Part shown: positions 8,474-19,660 of the stretch, piece by piece
How positions within the stretch are numbered: the first letter of the stretch is position 1
How the letters are laid out: each line of letters begins with the position of its first letter
Source: Gnetum montanum
Taxonomy: Eukaryota > Streptophyta > Gnetopsida > Gnetales > Gnetaceae
Length of the DNA stretch: 52,262 bases
Direction of reading: 5' to 3'
Assembly (NCBI GenBank): GCA_015680685.1
Contig: MNCI01025299.1
Coordinates: forward strand, 5,560-57,821
Made by a program: the position numbers and the translations under genes
The notes under the pieces: model-generated
The model's database searches: none
Told to the model about the DNA's origin: nothing
The model's input: only the letters and a program-made list of their open reading frames with translations

Positions 8474-9507
8474 TGATGAGGCTTCTTACCCTTTGTTTTT
8501 ATTTCACTTCTATCTTGTGATGTAACTACATTAATAGCTACTTCAACAATTTCCTTTTACACATCCTTGAAAGTCATCATCTAGTTTAATACATTCAAAA
8601 TATTATCAATAACATTAGCAAGATTTACTAAAGTCATTTTGATTTTGATACTTTCCTACAAAAGGGATTCTAATGTAAGGATACCTATTCCAAACCTCTT
8701 TTCCTTCCTATAGGTAAAACAATGAAGGTCTTGAATAGCTTGAGAGATGTCTTGGATCTTTTTAGATGCCTTTCCTAAGAGCTAAGATGTCATAGGAGAT
8801 GTCTCCATGACCTAGGAGATGTCTTACCTAAGAGTTAGGATGTTTGAGGAGACATCTTTCTAGTAGTGTAGATGTCTTGTCCAAAAGTTGGGTTATCAAA
8901 GGAGATGTCTTCCCAATAATTTAGATGTCTTTCTTAAACTATAGATGTCTTTCCTAAATAATGGGTTTATCAGAGAGATGTCTTGTAAAGCTAGTAGATG
9001 TCTCATTTAACTATGAAACATTTTGGTGTGATAGTTCCAAGATGAAAAATAACTAGGAATATCAAGTTTAATATGGAAAAGATATCCCTAGGGTTCTAGA
9101 TTTATGTTTGAGAAATATTAAGTTTGTATTGCATGTTTTGGTATGAGAGTTTGAAGAAAGATTACATGAGAGTGATGTGCATTTCAATGGTCAACTTTAT
9201 GTGGTGTCACTAGCCATAGCTCTCTATGTTTAGATCTTAGTTCTATGTAAGAAAGAGGTCTAGATCGATTATACCTTGCATTATGGTCGATCATATATGT
9301 GATTGTAGAGCCTCATGCTCTATAATATCATTGAGTATATAAGTGGTTTTTGTTTCATGGACTAGGTTTCATTGTATTTTTAATATTCTTTTAGTTTTAA
9401 TAGAAGATAACTATTTTTCTTATTTTCTAGCAATTGAATTATCTTGCATACTATATGGGTTTGATGGATATTGAAGGGTTAAAATAAATTAGAGTGACCT
9501 TGATCCA
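8474..9507 (+). repeat. 5' LTR of gypsy-2 (left end uncertain) with AGATGTCT array
   Basis: LTR inferred from its right end (gatcca at 9507) followed by a primer site, from a TATA box (agtatataagtgg, about 9338), and from about ten copies of agatgtct or its complement between 8730 and 9000. It resembles the gypsy-3 LTR in layout and in R/U5 wording (agaactatttttctt..., cttgcaag/cttgcata). The start TGATGAGGCTTC at 8474 is proposed from the gypsy-3 LTR start TGATGAGGACAT; I could not confirm it. Confidence 0.5.
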
Positions 9508-9510
9508 AGA

Positions 9511-9523
9511 TTAATATTAGAGC
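9511..9523 (+). other. Primer-binding site, initiator tRNA-Met type (decayed)
   Basis: ttaatattagagc followed by ataggttta, compared with the standard plant site ttggtatcagagc; the differences are all transitions. Sets the orientation and 5' end of gypsy-2. Confidence 0.6.
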
Positions 9524-9605
9524 ATAGGTTTATCATTGTTTGGAATTTGGTTATGGATTTTTGTATCTATTTCTAATGTTACCCAAGAAGAGAAATGTTC
9601 AAGTC

Positions 9606-10720
9606 ATGAATAGAGACATCAAGAGCATGACATATGTCTTTTAGCTAATGGTTAAACAATTAGATGAGATTAGTACTAAGGTAGATAGTAGCATAGATCC
9701 TAGCCATATTCAAACTCATGATGATGATGAGCATTCTTATTTAAGTAGTGTTGAAGAAGTTAATTAACCTAGTGGAAGGGGAGTAGATGAGAAGGAAGAA
9801 CATTCTAGTAATGAGAGTGTGAAAACTCATTAGCCTAGGATTCTAGGGGAACAGAATCCAAACCCTCATGTTAGAAGTCCAAAAGCTCAATCATAAATAT
9901 CTACTTTCTCTCATGGAAAGCTTTATGATGAAAATGAACCAAGAATTGCTAGAGAATTTAGAAATGTTGAAAGACTTTCTTATGTGGAGCTAAAAAATTT
10001 CAATGATCTAGATGATACCAATGCTTTTACAAGTTGGTTGAAGCTACTTGACAAGCATTTTAAGCTATAAGAGGTACCAAATTATTTGAGGGTACTAATT
10101 TTTGAATCTAGACTAAAAGGTATGGCTTCAACTTGGTGGAAAAAAGAGCCCCAAGATTATGAGAAGAAAAATGGTCAATCTATCAAGGATTGGTATTTGA
10201 TGTAATAAAAATTGAAATAGAAATTTAAAAAATCATGGCAGGGACAAGAGATAATCATAAAGCTTAAATTTCATAGATAGAAAGATAAAGATATAAAAAG
10301 TTTCTTCATTAAATTTTGTAAACGATTCCATCAAGCTAAGGTAAACTAGGAGGAATATGAACAAGCTTCACTATTTCTTGGATGTCTTAAGATGACATAT
10401 TAGTAGGATTTATCATTTCATGTGCCTAAAACCCTTGATGAGGCTTATGATTTGGCACTCAAGGTAGAAAAAAAACTTAATATATTTAGGAACAAATAAG
10501 CTTCAAATAAAAAGCATAAAGAATCCAAATTAGAAATAGATCCATGTCAAAATTTAAAGATAAAGATGATATTCATGAAAAGAAGCATGAGAAGAATGAT
10601 GAAAAGAGCAAGGCCAAGAAAAATAAAGACAACAAAGAAAAGGATCAAGAAAGCAACTCATCCAAAAATTAATGATTAAAATGTGGAGAGTAGAGACACA
10701 AGTAATGGGAACGTTCACTT
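9606..10720 (+). pseudogene. Gag of gypsy-2, decayed
   Basis: One frame runs from ATG 9606 with only point stops. It has an acidic, Ser-rich N-terminus, then the gag core: RLSYVELKNFNDLDD, AFTSWLKLLDKHF, MASTWWKKEPQDYE (about 9960-10180). After a frame change come KDIKSFFIKFCKRFHQAK and PKTLDEAYDLALKVEKKL (10290-10475), a Lys-rich stretch, and a ruined zinc knuckle near 10670-10715: the tga and tag/taa codons sit where Cys and other residues belong and only KCGE and H survive. Closest relative in the window is the gypsy-3 gag (PKTLDEAFELSLKAKKKL). Confidence 0.78.
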
Positions 10721-10920
10721 TACAAGTCAACTAAGTGCTAGGATGTACAAAACATGGAGGTTGAGAAAACATCAAACCAATCTCTTCAAAGACATAATCC
10801 TAATCCTTCCAAAATTAAGAAAGTTTTAGAATTAAATTCATGTGCATTTTTAGAAAATCTGAATAGAGGAAATCATCTAGCAAGAAAATTGTTATTTTGA
10901 ATTAGAGTTAGATGATTTCT

Positions 10921-12351
10921 TAGTGGAAAAATAATTTATATTTTGATTGTTGGAGAAGCCCAAGAAAATGTTATTTCCTCTAAGATAATCTCTAGATTGG
11001 GTTTAGTGACAAATTCTTATCCTAGACCCTACAAGGTGTATTGATTGTCTAAAGACTTCTCTCAAGAGGTGAGAGAGCAATGTGTCTTAAAATTCAAAAC
11101 TAGGAGTTATCATGATTTTGTAAAATGTGATATGCTACCAATTGATAATGATGATATAATTCTTGAAAGGTCTGAAATTTTGATAATGGTGTTCAATTTG
11201 ATATAGCAAGAGATGTGTGGAGTGTAGCAAGACTAGATAGAATCCATGAGTTTATTTCTATGATAGCTAAACAAGTGAGATAATAGAGGTCACTTGATGC
11301 TTCCTTAATTATTCTTAGGAAGAGAGAATACTTTAAGAAACATAATAAGGCTGGTTTTGATTTTGTGATTATATCAACTGTTGCTTCTAACCATGATGTT
11401 ATGAAGGTAGAACTTCCAACAAGTGTGTTTGACTTGAAGGAGAAATTTTCCAAAGTATTTAAAGGGAAATTGGATGAAATACCACCAATGAGGAGTGTTC
11501 AACACCAAATTAATTTTATTGCTAGTGTTACCATTCCAAATTAGAGGGCATACTAGATGTTATTGAATCAATGAGATGAATTACAAAGGTAGGTAGAGGA
11601 GTTACTTAAGAATGACTTTTTGAGAGAGTTAATTTCTTCTTGTGTAGTTCCAACAATGCTTATGCCAGAGAAGGATAGTGAAGAATGAAGAATGTGCATT
11701 GATTTTAAGGATATGAATAAGATAATAGGAAGGTACTAGTTTTCTATTACAAGAATGGATTATATCCTTACTAATGGATAGGTTTTTTGAAAAATTAATT
11801 TGAAAAGTGAATACCATCAAATTCAAATCAAGCTTGGTGATGAGTGGAAAATAGCTTTAAAGACATCAAATAGATTATTTGATTGATTGGTGATGTCATT
11901 TGGGATCACAAATTCCCTTTCCACATTCATGAAGCTGATGTATGATGTTCTCAAGGTATTAATTCGTAAGTATTATATTGTCTTTTTTGATGATATTTTG
12001 ATGTACAACTCTAATGATGAGTTGTTGGATCACTTAAGGAGAGTATGTCTTAATATAGATAATCTACATTTGATGATCAATGTGAAGAAGAGTCACTTCT
12101 TCAAGAGGGAGATCATATCTTTGAAATATGTGATTTCTAGAAATCAAATTAGGATGGAAGCTACCAAGGTGATTGCTATTAGAAATTAGCCAACTATTAA
12201 AAATGTTGCAGAGGTAAGGTCATTTATTAGTTTAGTAAGTTTTTATAGGAGGTTCATAAAATATTTTAATGGCATATCATGGGATATGTTTGCTTTCCTT
12301 AAGAAGAATCAATATTTTAGATGGGTGACGAAACCTAAAGGAGTTTTGACT
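10921..12351 (+). pseudogene. Protease and reverse transcriptase of gypsy-2, truncated
   Basis: Protease remnant near 10930-11030 reads ILIVGEAQENVIS, where gypsy-3 has ILIDNGAQENVIS; the catalytic Asp is gone. Reverse transcriptase starts about 11445 (FSKVFKGKLDEIPP) and includes MCIDFKDMNK, INLKSEYHQIQI, LVMSFGITNSLSTFMKLM, the active-site FFDD at 11983-11994, then HLMINVKKSHFFKRE and EVRSFISLVSFYRRFI. Several in-frame stops. The gene ends abruptly at 12351, inside the connection domain, where the copia LTR begins. RNase H and integrase of this element are not seen. Confidence 0.85.
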
Positions 12352-13287
12352 TGTTAAAATAAAAAAGTGATGTAATTTCAGGTAGTAAAAGAATTTCTTA
12401 ATTATCTTGACATCACAATGGATAAGCTTACAAAATTTTTATTTTTGAAAATCATAGGAAGTTATCTACAATTTTGAAATAAGAAATACTATAAAAGATA
12501 TTTGAAAGAAAAGGTTATGTTATGTTCTTTCCAACTTATAAAAAATCATGCTAATTCTAGTAACTAAACTTTGAGAGATAAAAACTCAACATTATGAATT
12601 TTATAATTATAAAATTTTTCATAAACCTTTTTATAGATGTTATCTTTTAAATAAATCTACAGTCACATCAAATCATTATGATCTGAGGGAGAAATAATTC
12701 AATCATTAGCCATCACTCATTCTAGTAAGATTTCAGGACTCAAAAAATATACCAAATCTTAGAGAAAATATCTACAAAATAGCAACATATAATGAGATGA
12801 AATATTAATTAAACTCAACCATCTATTCTAGCTTTCAAATAAATATTGAATCACTGAAAAATATTATGCAATGATTGATATATAATTGAATAGTGGATCC
12901 ACCCAATTTTGACTATTCAACTTCCAAGATTGAGTAAATAATGATGAATAATGTTGATGAATTGATGAGTTTTTGAAATATTAATGAATTGATGATGAAA
13001 TAGAAAAATCATTAATGAAATTATATTTATGATTCATTAATATAAATTTCCAAGAGATTCCTTGAATATATATGTGTGATAAGTGGGGTAAAGTTTACTA
13101 AAAATAACATAATATAGCTCTAATGATAAAATAACCCTAAAAATTAAATATATATATATATATGGATTGGGGTCAAAATAATATTAAAACTATCCATCAA
13201 TCCAAAATTTTTTATATTTTATTAAAATGAACTTCTATTATATAATAAAAATAATAAATTATTGTCTTCTACTCTAAAAAACCAACA
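12352..13287 (-). repeat. 3' LTR of copia element (minus strand)
   Basis: On the minus strand the LTR starts TGTTGGTTTTTT and ends ATTTTAACA (TGTT/AACA ends), preceded by a classic polypurine tract TCTAAGGAGGGAT (13288-13300). It holds a TA-rich run (13148-13163) that could serve as TATA box, and repeats of ttgatgaatt. It sits inside gypsy-2 reverse transcriptase, so copia inserted into gypsy-2. Candidate target-site base group tgact at 12347-12351; the partner was not found. Confidence 0.75.
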
Positions 13288-13300
13288 ATCCCTCCTTAGA

Positions 13301-14590
13301 GTTGAAGGTAGTCTTCATTCGTCATTTTTTCTTTCTTGTTTCTTTTTTCATATTCCAAATTTCTATAGATTTATTGAGTTACTTTATCACATAAGATAAA
13401 AGATTTTTTATTAGAAAGTTAGCAAGTTGCTCTTTTGAACTAATAGGTCTAATGGTTCCTTCATTCACTTCTTGCTTGACAAAATAGTATTTGATGCCAA
13501 TGTGATTGGACCTTTTGCAATGCACATAATTATGGGATAGTTGGATTACTATTTTATTATCATAATAAAAATTTTTAGGGAGATCAAATTTGAATCCTAA
13601 GTGTGAGAGAATTTTCTTTTCCTAGAGTATGAGTCACAGGTATTTAGCCATGGCAATAAATTCTACTTCACAAGTAGATAAGTTGATGAATAATTGCTTC
13701 TTTGATTTCCAATATATTTGATTTTCTTCATGCATAATGAGAGATTCTAATGTGGATTTTCTATCATTATTAATTCCTACCCAATCAACATCTAAATAGG
13801 CATGAATCTTATTTTCTCCTTTGCTAAATTAAATTTGAAAGTTGCATGTTGCTTTTACATACTTAACGAGATGCATAAGTGCTTGCATGTAATGTTGTCT
13901 TGGCTCTTGTAAGAATATAGATAAGTACGATATTTCATGTTCTAAACCTCGTCTAGTGTGATAGAAAAACTAAAGTGATCTAATCATGGTTCTATACATG
14001 GTTGCATCTATGAGAGGAGTCTTCTCTTTGTTGGTTAACTTTAAACTATATGGCAAAGGATTATTAACTGGATTCTCATTATCTAGATTGAATTTTTTAA
14101 TGATGGAATTTGCATATTTTGTTTGATGAATCTTCATTCCCTTCTTATCCTAATTTACTTCAATTCCTAGTAAGTATTTAAATTCTCTAAGGTTCTTCAT
14201 TTTAAATGCAATTTTCATGTTATTCTTGAAATCATTTGCTAGCCTTTGGTGGCAATAAAGATAATGTTATCTACATATAGTGATATGAAGATGAATTCAT
14301 CTCCTTCATTCTTGAAGTATAGTGTTAGTTCAAATATGAAAATTTTAATAATTATTTCTAGTGAGATAGTCATTAATTTTCTAGCACAAGACCTTGGGTG
14401 CTTGCTTTAGACAATATAGATCTTTGATAAGTTTGCGTACTTTGTTCTCTTTTTCTTTAACAACATAACCATTAGGTTGGTACTTCTTATTTTATGTATC
14501 TATTTAGAAATTTTGAGTTGACATCCATTTATTGAACCCTTAGAACTTTCTTTGAAGAGAATGAGCTTCATGATTTCAAATTTGGCCACT
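13301..14590 (-). pseudogene. Copia polyprotein fragment: reverse transcriptase C-part and RNase H
   Basis: Reading leftward from 14590: VAKFEIMKLILFK, QPNGYVVKEKENKVRKL, KDLYCLKQAPK, SLYVDNIIFIA (about 14270), EFKYLLGIEV and KKGMKIHQTKYA, then RNase H with AYLDVDWVG, DRKSTLESL, YWKSKKQL, CEVEFIAMA, SNHIGIKYYFVKQEV and SSKEQLANFL near 13395. The order and spacing are those of plant Ty1/copia pol. The active site is YVDN rather than YVDD, so it was or became inactive. Gag, protease and integrase are missing because another element interrupts at 14596. Confidence 0.85.
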
Positions 14591-14595
14591 GGTGT

Positions 14596-15148
14596 TGTGA
14601 CATCCTATCCCTAGATGTCATGGAAAACATTAAATATACATTATATTATATATTATGCATAAGAGGACAATATACCAAACGTCAAATATATGTAACATTT
14701 GACATTATGCGTAAATGGAATAATAGAGAAAGTGCAGAAGGAAAAAGAAAATGGAGTATCTAGATCATGCTTTGAGAGTATTCCTTGGGGTTTGCTTCCT
14801 TCGGCATCTATCTTCTTAGAGGCAACCAACATTGCCACCACGATTAGGCCAATTACCGACTAGAAGGGATGGTCAGTCCTCTTCGTGTCCATCTTCACCT
14901 AGCTTCTGGTGACTTTCTTGTACTGACTATAGCCCTCCATGCTGGCACGATCTCTAAACCCAACTATAAATGCCTTAGGTCAAACCTCAAAAGATTACTT
15001 TAAGAGACATGTCCATTATTACAATGTACCCTTTTATGTCTAAATTACAACTACCCTTTTGGGTCTTGTTATGATAACAATAACACTTGTTATGAAGAGA
15101 CACCATCTTTGTTATGTAGTAGCACCATTTGGGAATGGGGGCATGACA
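14596..15148 (-). repeat. LTR V (minus strand), 3' LTR of a gypsy-like element
   Basis: 553 bp from TGTGACATCC to GGGGGCATGACA on the + strand; on the minus strand it reads TGTCATGCCCCC to GGATGTCACA. A minus-strand polypurine tract ACCTAAGGGGGATAGAT (15149-15165) lies just before its start. It cuts the copia reverse transcriptase, so it is the younger of the two. Confidence 0.7.
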
Positions 15149-15300
15149 ATCTATCCCCCTTAGGTTTTTTTTATCCTCGAGTGAGTCCACATTCACTATC
15201 TTTTTCCAACTCAATGCTTTCTTTTATGCTTCTATGCTCCAATAATTTTGATTTCTCCTTTGAATTTGAAATTGTTTCCTGCTTATGCTACAAACAAAAC
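15149..15300 (-). pseudogene. Tail of pol or final ORF of element V
   Basis: Minus-strand reading ending in SWKKIVNVDSLEDKKNLRG, just upstream of the polypurine tract and LTR V. Charged C-terminal tails of this type close the pol of some plant gypsy elements. Too short to assign further. Confidence 0.35.
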
Positions 15301-16350
15301 ATATGTAAGAAAAATATATGGAAAATTTAATATTAATTTCTTAATATTTATCCCATTTTCTTAAGATAATGACAAGAGGTGAATTAAAGATCTACTAACC
15401 ACTAATCACCAGTCCTAACCAGGGTCATACAAAGTGCAACTTGTATCTAGTTACACAAGTGAAGGTAGGGAAAATTATTTATTCCAAACTTCCATTACCT
15501 TAGATATGTTACCTATCTAATTAAAATACAAATTAAAAAATAAAGAAAATAATAATATTTATCAAATAAAAATAAGGGTGAGATACTTCCTGATCTTGAT
15601 CAACCTTATGAATTGATGAAAGTAATTATAATTCTACCATAAGGGGTATATGATTGGATGGTGTTGTTTGGGATGGCAAAGCTTCATCTCAATTCTTCAA
15701 CTAATACATCAACTAATTCATCAATTAATAATCAACTGATACTAATACATCAACTAATTCTCCAAGAAATTTTAGTAATATTTAGCTACATTATCTAATT
15801 TTAATAATATATTACATTATCTAATTATATCATCTTATTCTCAATGGCTTTTCTACCTCCCTTAAGAACACTAACTTCAATAGTGTAACTAATAACATGT
15901 CATAGTGTTCTTAAGGCTATCTGCAAAGGTTAAGCATTGAATCTTAAGGTCCAAAAGGTTAAATTCATTAGTCCTTATAAGGCATCCTTATGTTATCGAC
16001 TTTTAAGGCATGATTCATGATATCATTGAATTATTACATATATGGATTGTAAATCTCACCTTATCATTAAGTTTAGAAGGGTGAAAAATGTTGGAAATGA
16101 CTGTTCATATGTTGAAAATGGACATCTTATCCTTAAGTTATGCTAAAATTAAACTTTTGAGAATCTTAAGGTACTATGTTGGGTAAGGAGTGAAAACTAA
16201 TTTTTCAGGTTCCCTAGGATAGATTTGACTTTACCATTGTGTCCAAAAGGTTGAAATCCATATAAACTAATCTTTCAAATATTGAAAAAGGCTTCTAGAA
16301 TCAAAAGTTATGGCTTTTAGTGTCTAGAATCCTTTAACATGAAAAATAGA
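15301..16350. other. No recognised gene
   Basis: AT-rich. Contains a loose repeat of acatcaactaattc (15690-15765) and the phrase ccaaaaggtt twice (15951, 16243). Could be internal noncoding DNA of element V. I see no coding family. Confidence 0.4.
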
Positions 16351-16417
16351 ACTTCCTAAGAGGTCATCCATCCCAGTACTACTTCAAAACAAGCATGCTT
16401 AATTATGGAATTCTTAT
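16351..16417 (-). pseudogene. 5S rRNA-like fragment (minus strand)
   Basis: The + strand reads acttcctaagaggtcatcc... and aagcatgcttaatt, matching the complement of plant 5S rRNA over its internal control region, A box through C box (recalled sequence). By eye about three quarters of 67-74 positions agree, with many differences being transitions. The 5' third of 5S (beyond 16424) is not clearly present. May be a 5S pseudogene or part of a Cassandra-type TRIM, whose LTRs carry 5S sequence. A second copy or LTR ends were not found, so the carrier is open. Confidence 0.65.
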
Positions 16418-17000
16418 CTCTCATGCTACCAATTCATCAAGTTCTTTTTCAAAAATCATTTCCTAGAGTTTTTGATTTAAACTAATGGATCGATGATAAG
16501 AATTTCAAATTTTTTGTTAGTTGATGAAAAATTTTAGTCCTATGTCTATTGACAGGGAATTTTCTCATTGCATGGCAGGCTAGGATTGTGGCAACAAAGG
16601 CCATGATGATGTGCTGGTGGTGGTGTTTGGAGGTAGATCAATGATGTAGTGACTAGATTGGTGACTAGGCAAAGGACTACAGTGGCCTGGTAGTGCATGT
16701 CTATAGTGTCTTCTTCTTTTTTAAATTTTTTTTTCTACTCTAATGGTAGAGATGTGTAGGGTGAATACTTCAGGGAACATATTGGCATCAACAATTTTCT
16801 TTGTCATGCCTGATGTGGCCTGCACATGGGTTTAGCATTATGGAATGCATAGGGACTAACACAACCTATGCAAGGGTCTATGTAGCATCAATGTGGGGTT
16901 AGCGTAGCCTACTCAAAGCTAGCATAGCCCCTACAAAAATATTTGCATGGTTCCAAAGAGGGCCTACATGTCCTCTACAAGGATTCACATGGCTTATTAA
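16418..17000. other. No recognised gene; less AT-rich from about 16560
   Basis: From about 16580 the composition shifts to GTGG/GATG-rich and stays so to 18300. Includes loose copies of a gcctacatggcctctacaa-like motif (16860-17000). Confidence 0.4.
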
Positions 17001-17083
17001 AGGAGCTAGAGTGGCCCTAGTAGGGCCTACATAGCCTACAAAAGGAGTTAGCGTGGTCCTATCAAGGCCTATGAGGCACTTGG
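17001..17083. repeat. 42-bp tandem repeat, two copies
   Basis: aggagctagagtggcccta... at 17001 recurs as aggagttagcgtggtccta... at 17043. Degenerate relatives lie on the left (16860-17000) and near 18253-18305 (agggcttcatagcccttgta). Confidence 0.55.
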
Positions 17084-17130
17084 TGTCATTGTGATAGCAA
17101 TTTTGTAGGCATCAATGGTGAGGGTTTTCC

Positions 17131-17490
17131 TAACATCGAAGGTGGCAATGATTTGCAATGTAGTTAGTGTTCATAGAGCATCAGAGTTGGTGATGATCTA
17201 TGGTGCCATCAGTGTTCATGGAGCATTGAAGGTGACGATGATCTACAATGCCATCATTGTTCATAGAGTGTTAAAGGTGGCAATGATCTATGACACCGTC
17301 GATGTCCACAAAGCATTGAAGATGGCTATAATCTACAATGTTGTTAGTGTCTAGAGAGGAATGAAGGTGATGATGATCCATGACACTGCTATTGTCCATG
17401 AAACACTAGAGGTGGTGATGATCTAAGGTACTATTAGTGCTTATGAAGCACTAGAGATGGTAATGCTTCATGGTGCTATTGGTGTAGTAT
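17131..17490 (+). repeat. 45-bp minisatellite, about eight copies
   Basis: Tandem units of exactly 45 bp for the first seven or so: each holds gaaggtggcaatgatct, then a variable part, then gtgttcatagagca. Because 45 is a multiple of three, the + frame from 17115 encodes a 15-residue repeat of the pattern LKVAMIYDAVSVHRA, open for five units and broken at about 17352. Whether it was ever translated is unknown; a minisatellite with an incidental frame is the simpler reading. Confidence 0.75.
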
Positions 17491-18529
17491 TGAAGATGGC
17501 CAAGTATGCACACAAGATGGGTGATGTGAAGAAAATGGCACATCAAAGTGCAAACAAGGTAGGAAGTGTGGGAGGTTAGCATGGAGAAATTAATGACTAT
17601 TGGCTATGAAGTGGCTCTAGCTATAAAGCGGTGATGAAGAACATAGGGGTTACACATTTGGTGGCTCACTACTATTGGCCATTAGGGGAGCAGTAGGGTA
17701 GAGCATACTTGATCAGCCATTAGAGCCCATTATGATGTTGTTGTAAGGACCATCACCAATAAGTGTCAGTTGTGATGCATTGGATGTCATCCTTAGTGGC
17801 ACATGAAAGAAGGTAGTCAATGGTGTTGATGAGCATCGTAGTGAAGAGGCATGCAGCTAGTAGCAAATGATAGTGTAGAGGTGGAGTGAGGTTTTGGTAG
17901 CAGAAGAGGTGTAAGTAGCAATAGAAGTGTAGGTGGCAATGAAAATAGCTTGTGTTGCAGAATTACAATGAGGGTTTTTGGTAGTGGTTTGGGCTAGGTG
18001 GTGCACTATGGGGGATTGGTGAGGAGGCTCTGCATGCCAGCGAGGATTTCAATAGCATGCGAGATGTAGTGCACAACAATGAGCATAAGAAGAGTTGTAG
18101 TGATGTAGTAGGCCAGTGCTAAGGAATTAGTAGTATAAGCCTTATGAATTTGGGAGGCAATGGTGCATGATGGCAAAGAACTAGGGTTGGTGTGAATCAT
18201 GGGTTTCATTGTAGGTGAGAGAGTTGCGAAGATGCATGGTAGCACAGTGGAGTATGGCAGCCCCCAAACAAGGGCTTCATAGCCCTTGTAGGGCTAGCAT
18301 GGCCTAAAAATTATTTTTATTAATATGTATATTATTTTTAAAAAATAATTTTAAGTTAAGAGGAGGGCCCTTGGGTTTGAATCCACAACTTCATGCTCTT
18401 CTCTTTTTTCTTTTTTTGATTAATAAGAATAATTTAACAATATTTAATGCATGAAAAAAAAAGAAAGTATTAACATCGATATCTTTTAAACTAGAAGTCT
18501 AATTGAGACAAAATTTGTACCGTCAACAT
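17491..18529. other. GT/GA-rich stretch, no recognised gene
   Basis: 17491-18250 is rich in ggtg, gtag and gatg words (gtgtaggtggcaatg, gtaggtgagag), perhaps a decayed extension of the minisatellite. 18300-18529 is AT-rich and ends where the minus-strand W reverse transcriptase fragment starts to be readable. Confidence 0.35.
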
Positions 18530-18720
18530 CTGATCAAAAAATGACAATGGAAAATGATCTTTAAATGTTGCCATGTTTAATAGCCTAAAGTCGATACAAA
18601 CCCATTATTTGCCACCTCTCTTTGGCACTATCACAAGTGAGTTGATCCACTCACTATTAGCAATAGAATAGATGAACCCTACCTTAACGAGTTGCTCAAT
18701 CTTCTCTTTGACAAGTTACT
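18530..18720 (-). pseudogene. Reverse transcriptase N-part of element W
   Basis: Minus-strand reading EWINSLVIVPKRGGKWW, then VCIDFRLLNMATFKDHFP and LSFFDQML, the conserved opening of Athila/Tat-type gypsy reverse transcriptase. The catalytic centre and everything after it are missing. Confidence 0.85.
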
Positions 18721-19239
18721 TTAATTTTGGGTTCAACTACTGTTGTGGTTGCCTCTTTGGCTTCATGGACAAATTAGTATAAATGTGGTGTTGGCATATC
18801 CATGGATCAATTCTAGTGAGTTTAGGATATGACCAAGAAAAGTTTGTTGGCCATCTATTTACCACTTTCAACAATTTTTCTTTTTTTCTTAGAATCAAGT
18901 TTGGCATTAAGTATGACTAGCTTATCATTAAGTATGAGCTCTAGTGGTTCTTATTTGAAATTCTCAATGATCCTAAACTCTTTCCAATTGGAATCATCAT
19001 TTTCATTATCAGAGAGTTGGTGATAAACTTGCTCTCATTCATCCATTCCTATGACATAAGTGCATGTCAAGCTCTCAGTAGGTTCCATGCACATTGTGTT
19101 GCTTTTAGAATTAGTGGTCAACCACTAAGTATCCTATTATTTTATGGTTGTTATGTACAGATAGCTTTGAATATCTCCTTCATGTGCACACTACCTACAT
19201 GCAAAAATAGATGTTCATTTAACTAACTAGAGTTTCTGT

Positions 19240-19660
19240 ATGCAATTACACCCAGTATCACTATACAGAATGCATGAAACACACTTCTTCTTGATCTTTC
19301 CAAATGCATTTTCCTTAGATATTCCCAAAGAAAGATATCTAATGTCCATTCTCACATCAATAGTGCTTAGCCATGCCTTTCACATAATGATTGGCGAGTC
19401 CCCCTTATAGTTCTCAACCTTGATTACTAGGAAATAAATAGAATAATACCACCTACAAATAGTGATCACAATGTCTTTTACCAATCCCAATGGAACAGTA
19501 ATGGACTAATCTACCAATTCTATTTGGGTATTTCTCTTCTTAAAAGGTGGTAGATTCTAGGCAGTATACATCTCATGAGAAATTAAGTTAACATTAGAAC
19601 CTAAATTAAGAAGAGCTTTACATGGTTAGTTCCCAGTGATCTGTAAGTTGATAAGAGGAC
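19240..19660 (-). pseudogene. Aspartic protease of element W
   Basis: Minus-strand reading: ALLNLGSNVNLIS where Athila/Tat proteases have a DxGA-type active site, so the catalytic Asp is replaced by Asn. Then IELVDQSITVPLGLVKDIV (one stop at Q), ITICRWYYSIYFLVI and KAWLSTIDVRMDIRY follow the usual order of this domain. It lies between gag and reverse transcriptase as expected. Confidence 0.7.

Noticed and set aside
17131-17490. CRISPR-like array of repeats
   Set aside because: Units are contiguous 45-bp tandem copies without unique spacers, in plant DNA.
18006-18245. Minus-strand ORF of 79 codons (MLPCIFATLSP...)
   Set aside because: It sits in GT/GA-rich repeat DNA and has no family resemblance; the open frame is explained by composition.
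18376-18390. tRNA/SINE-like B box (gggtttgaatccaca)
   Set aside because: The only A-box-like word (tagcacagtgg, 18239) is about 135 bases upstream, too far for a tRNA or a SINE, and no cloverleaf can be drawn.
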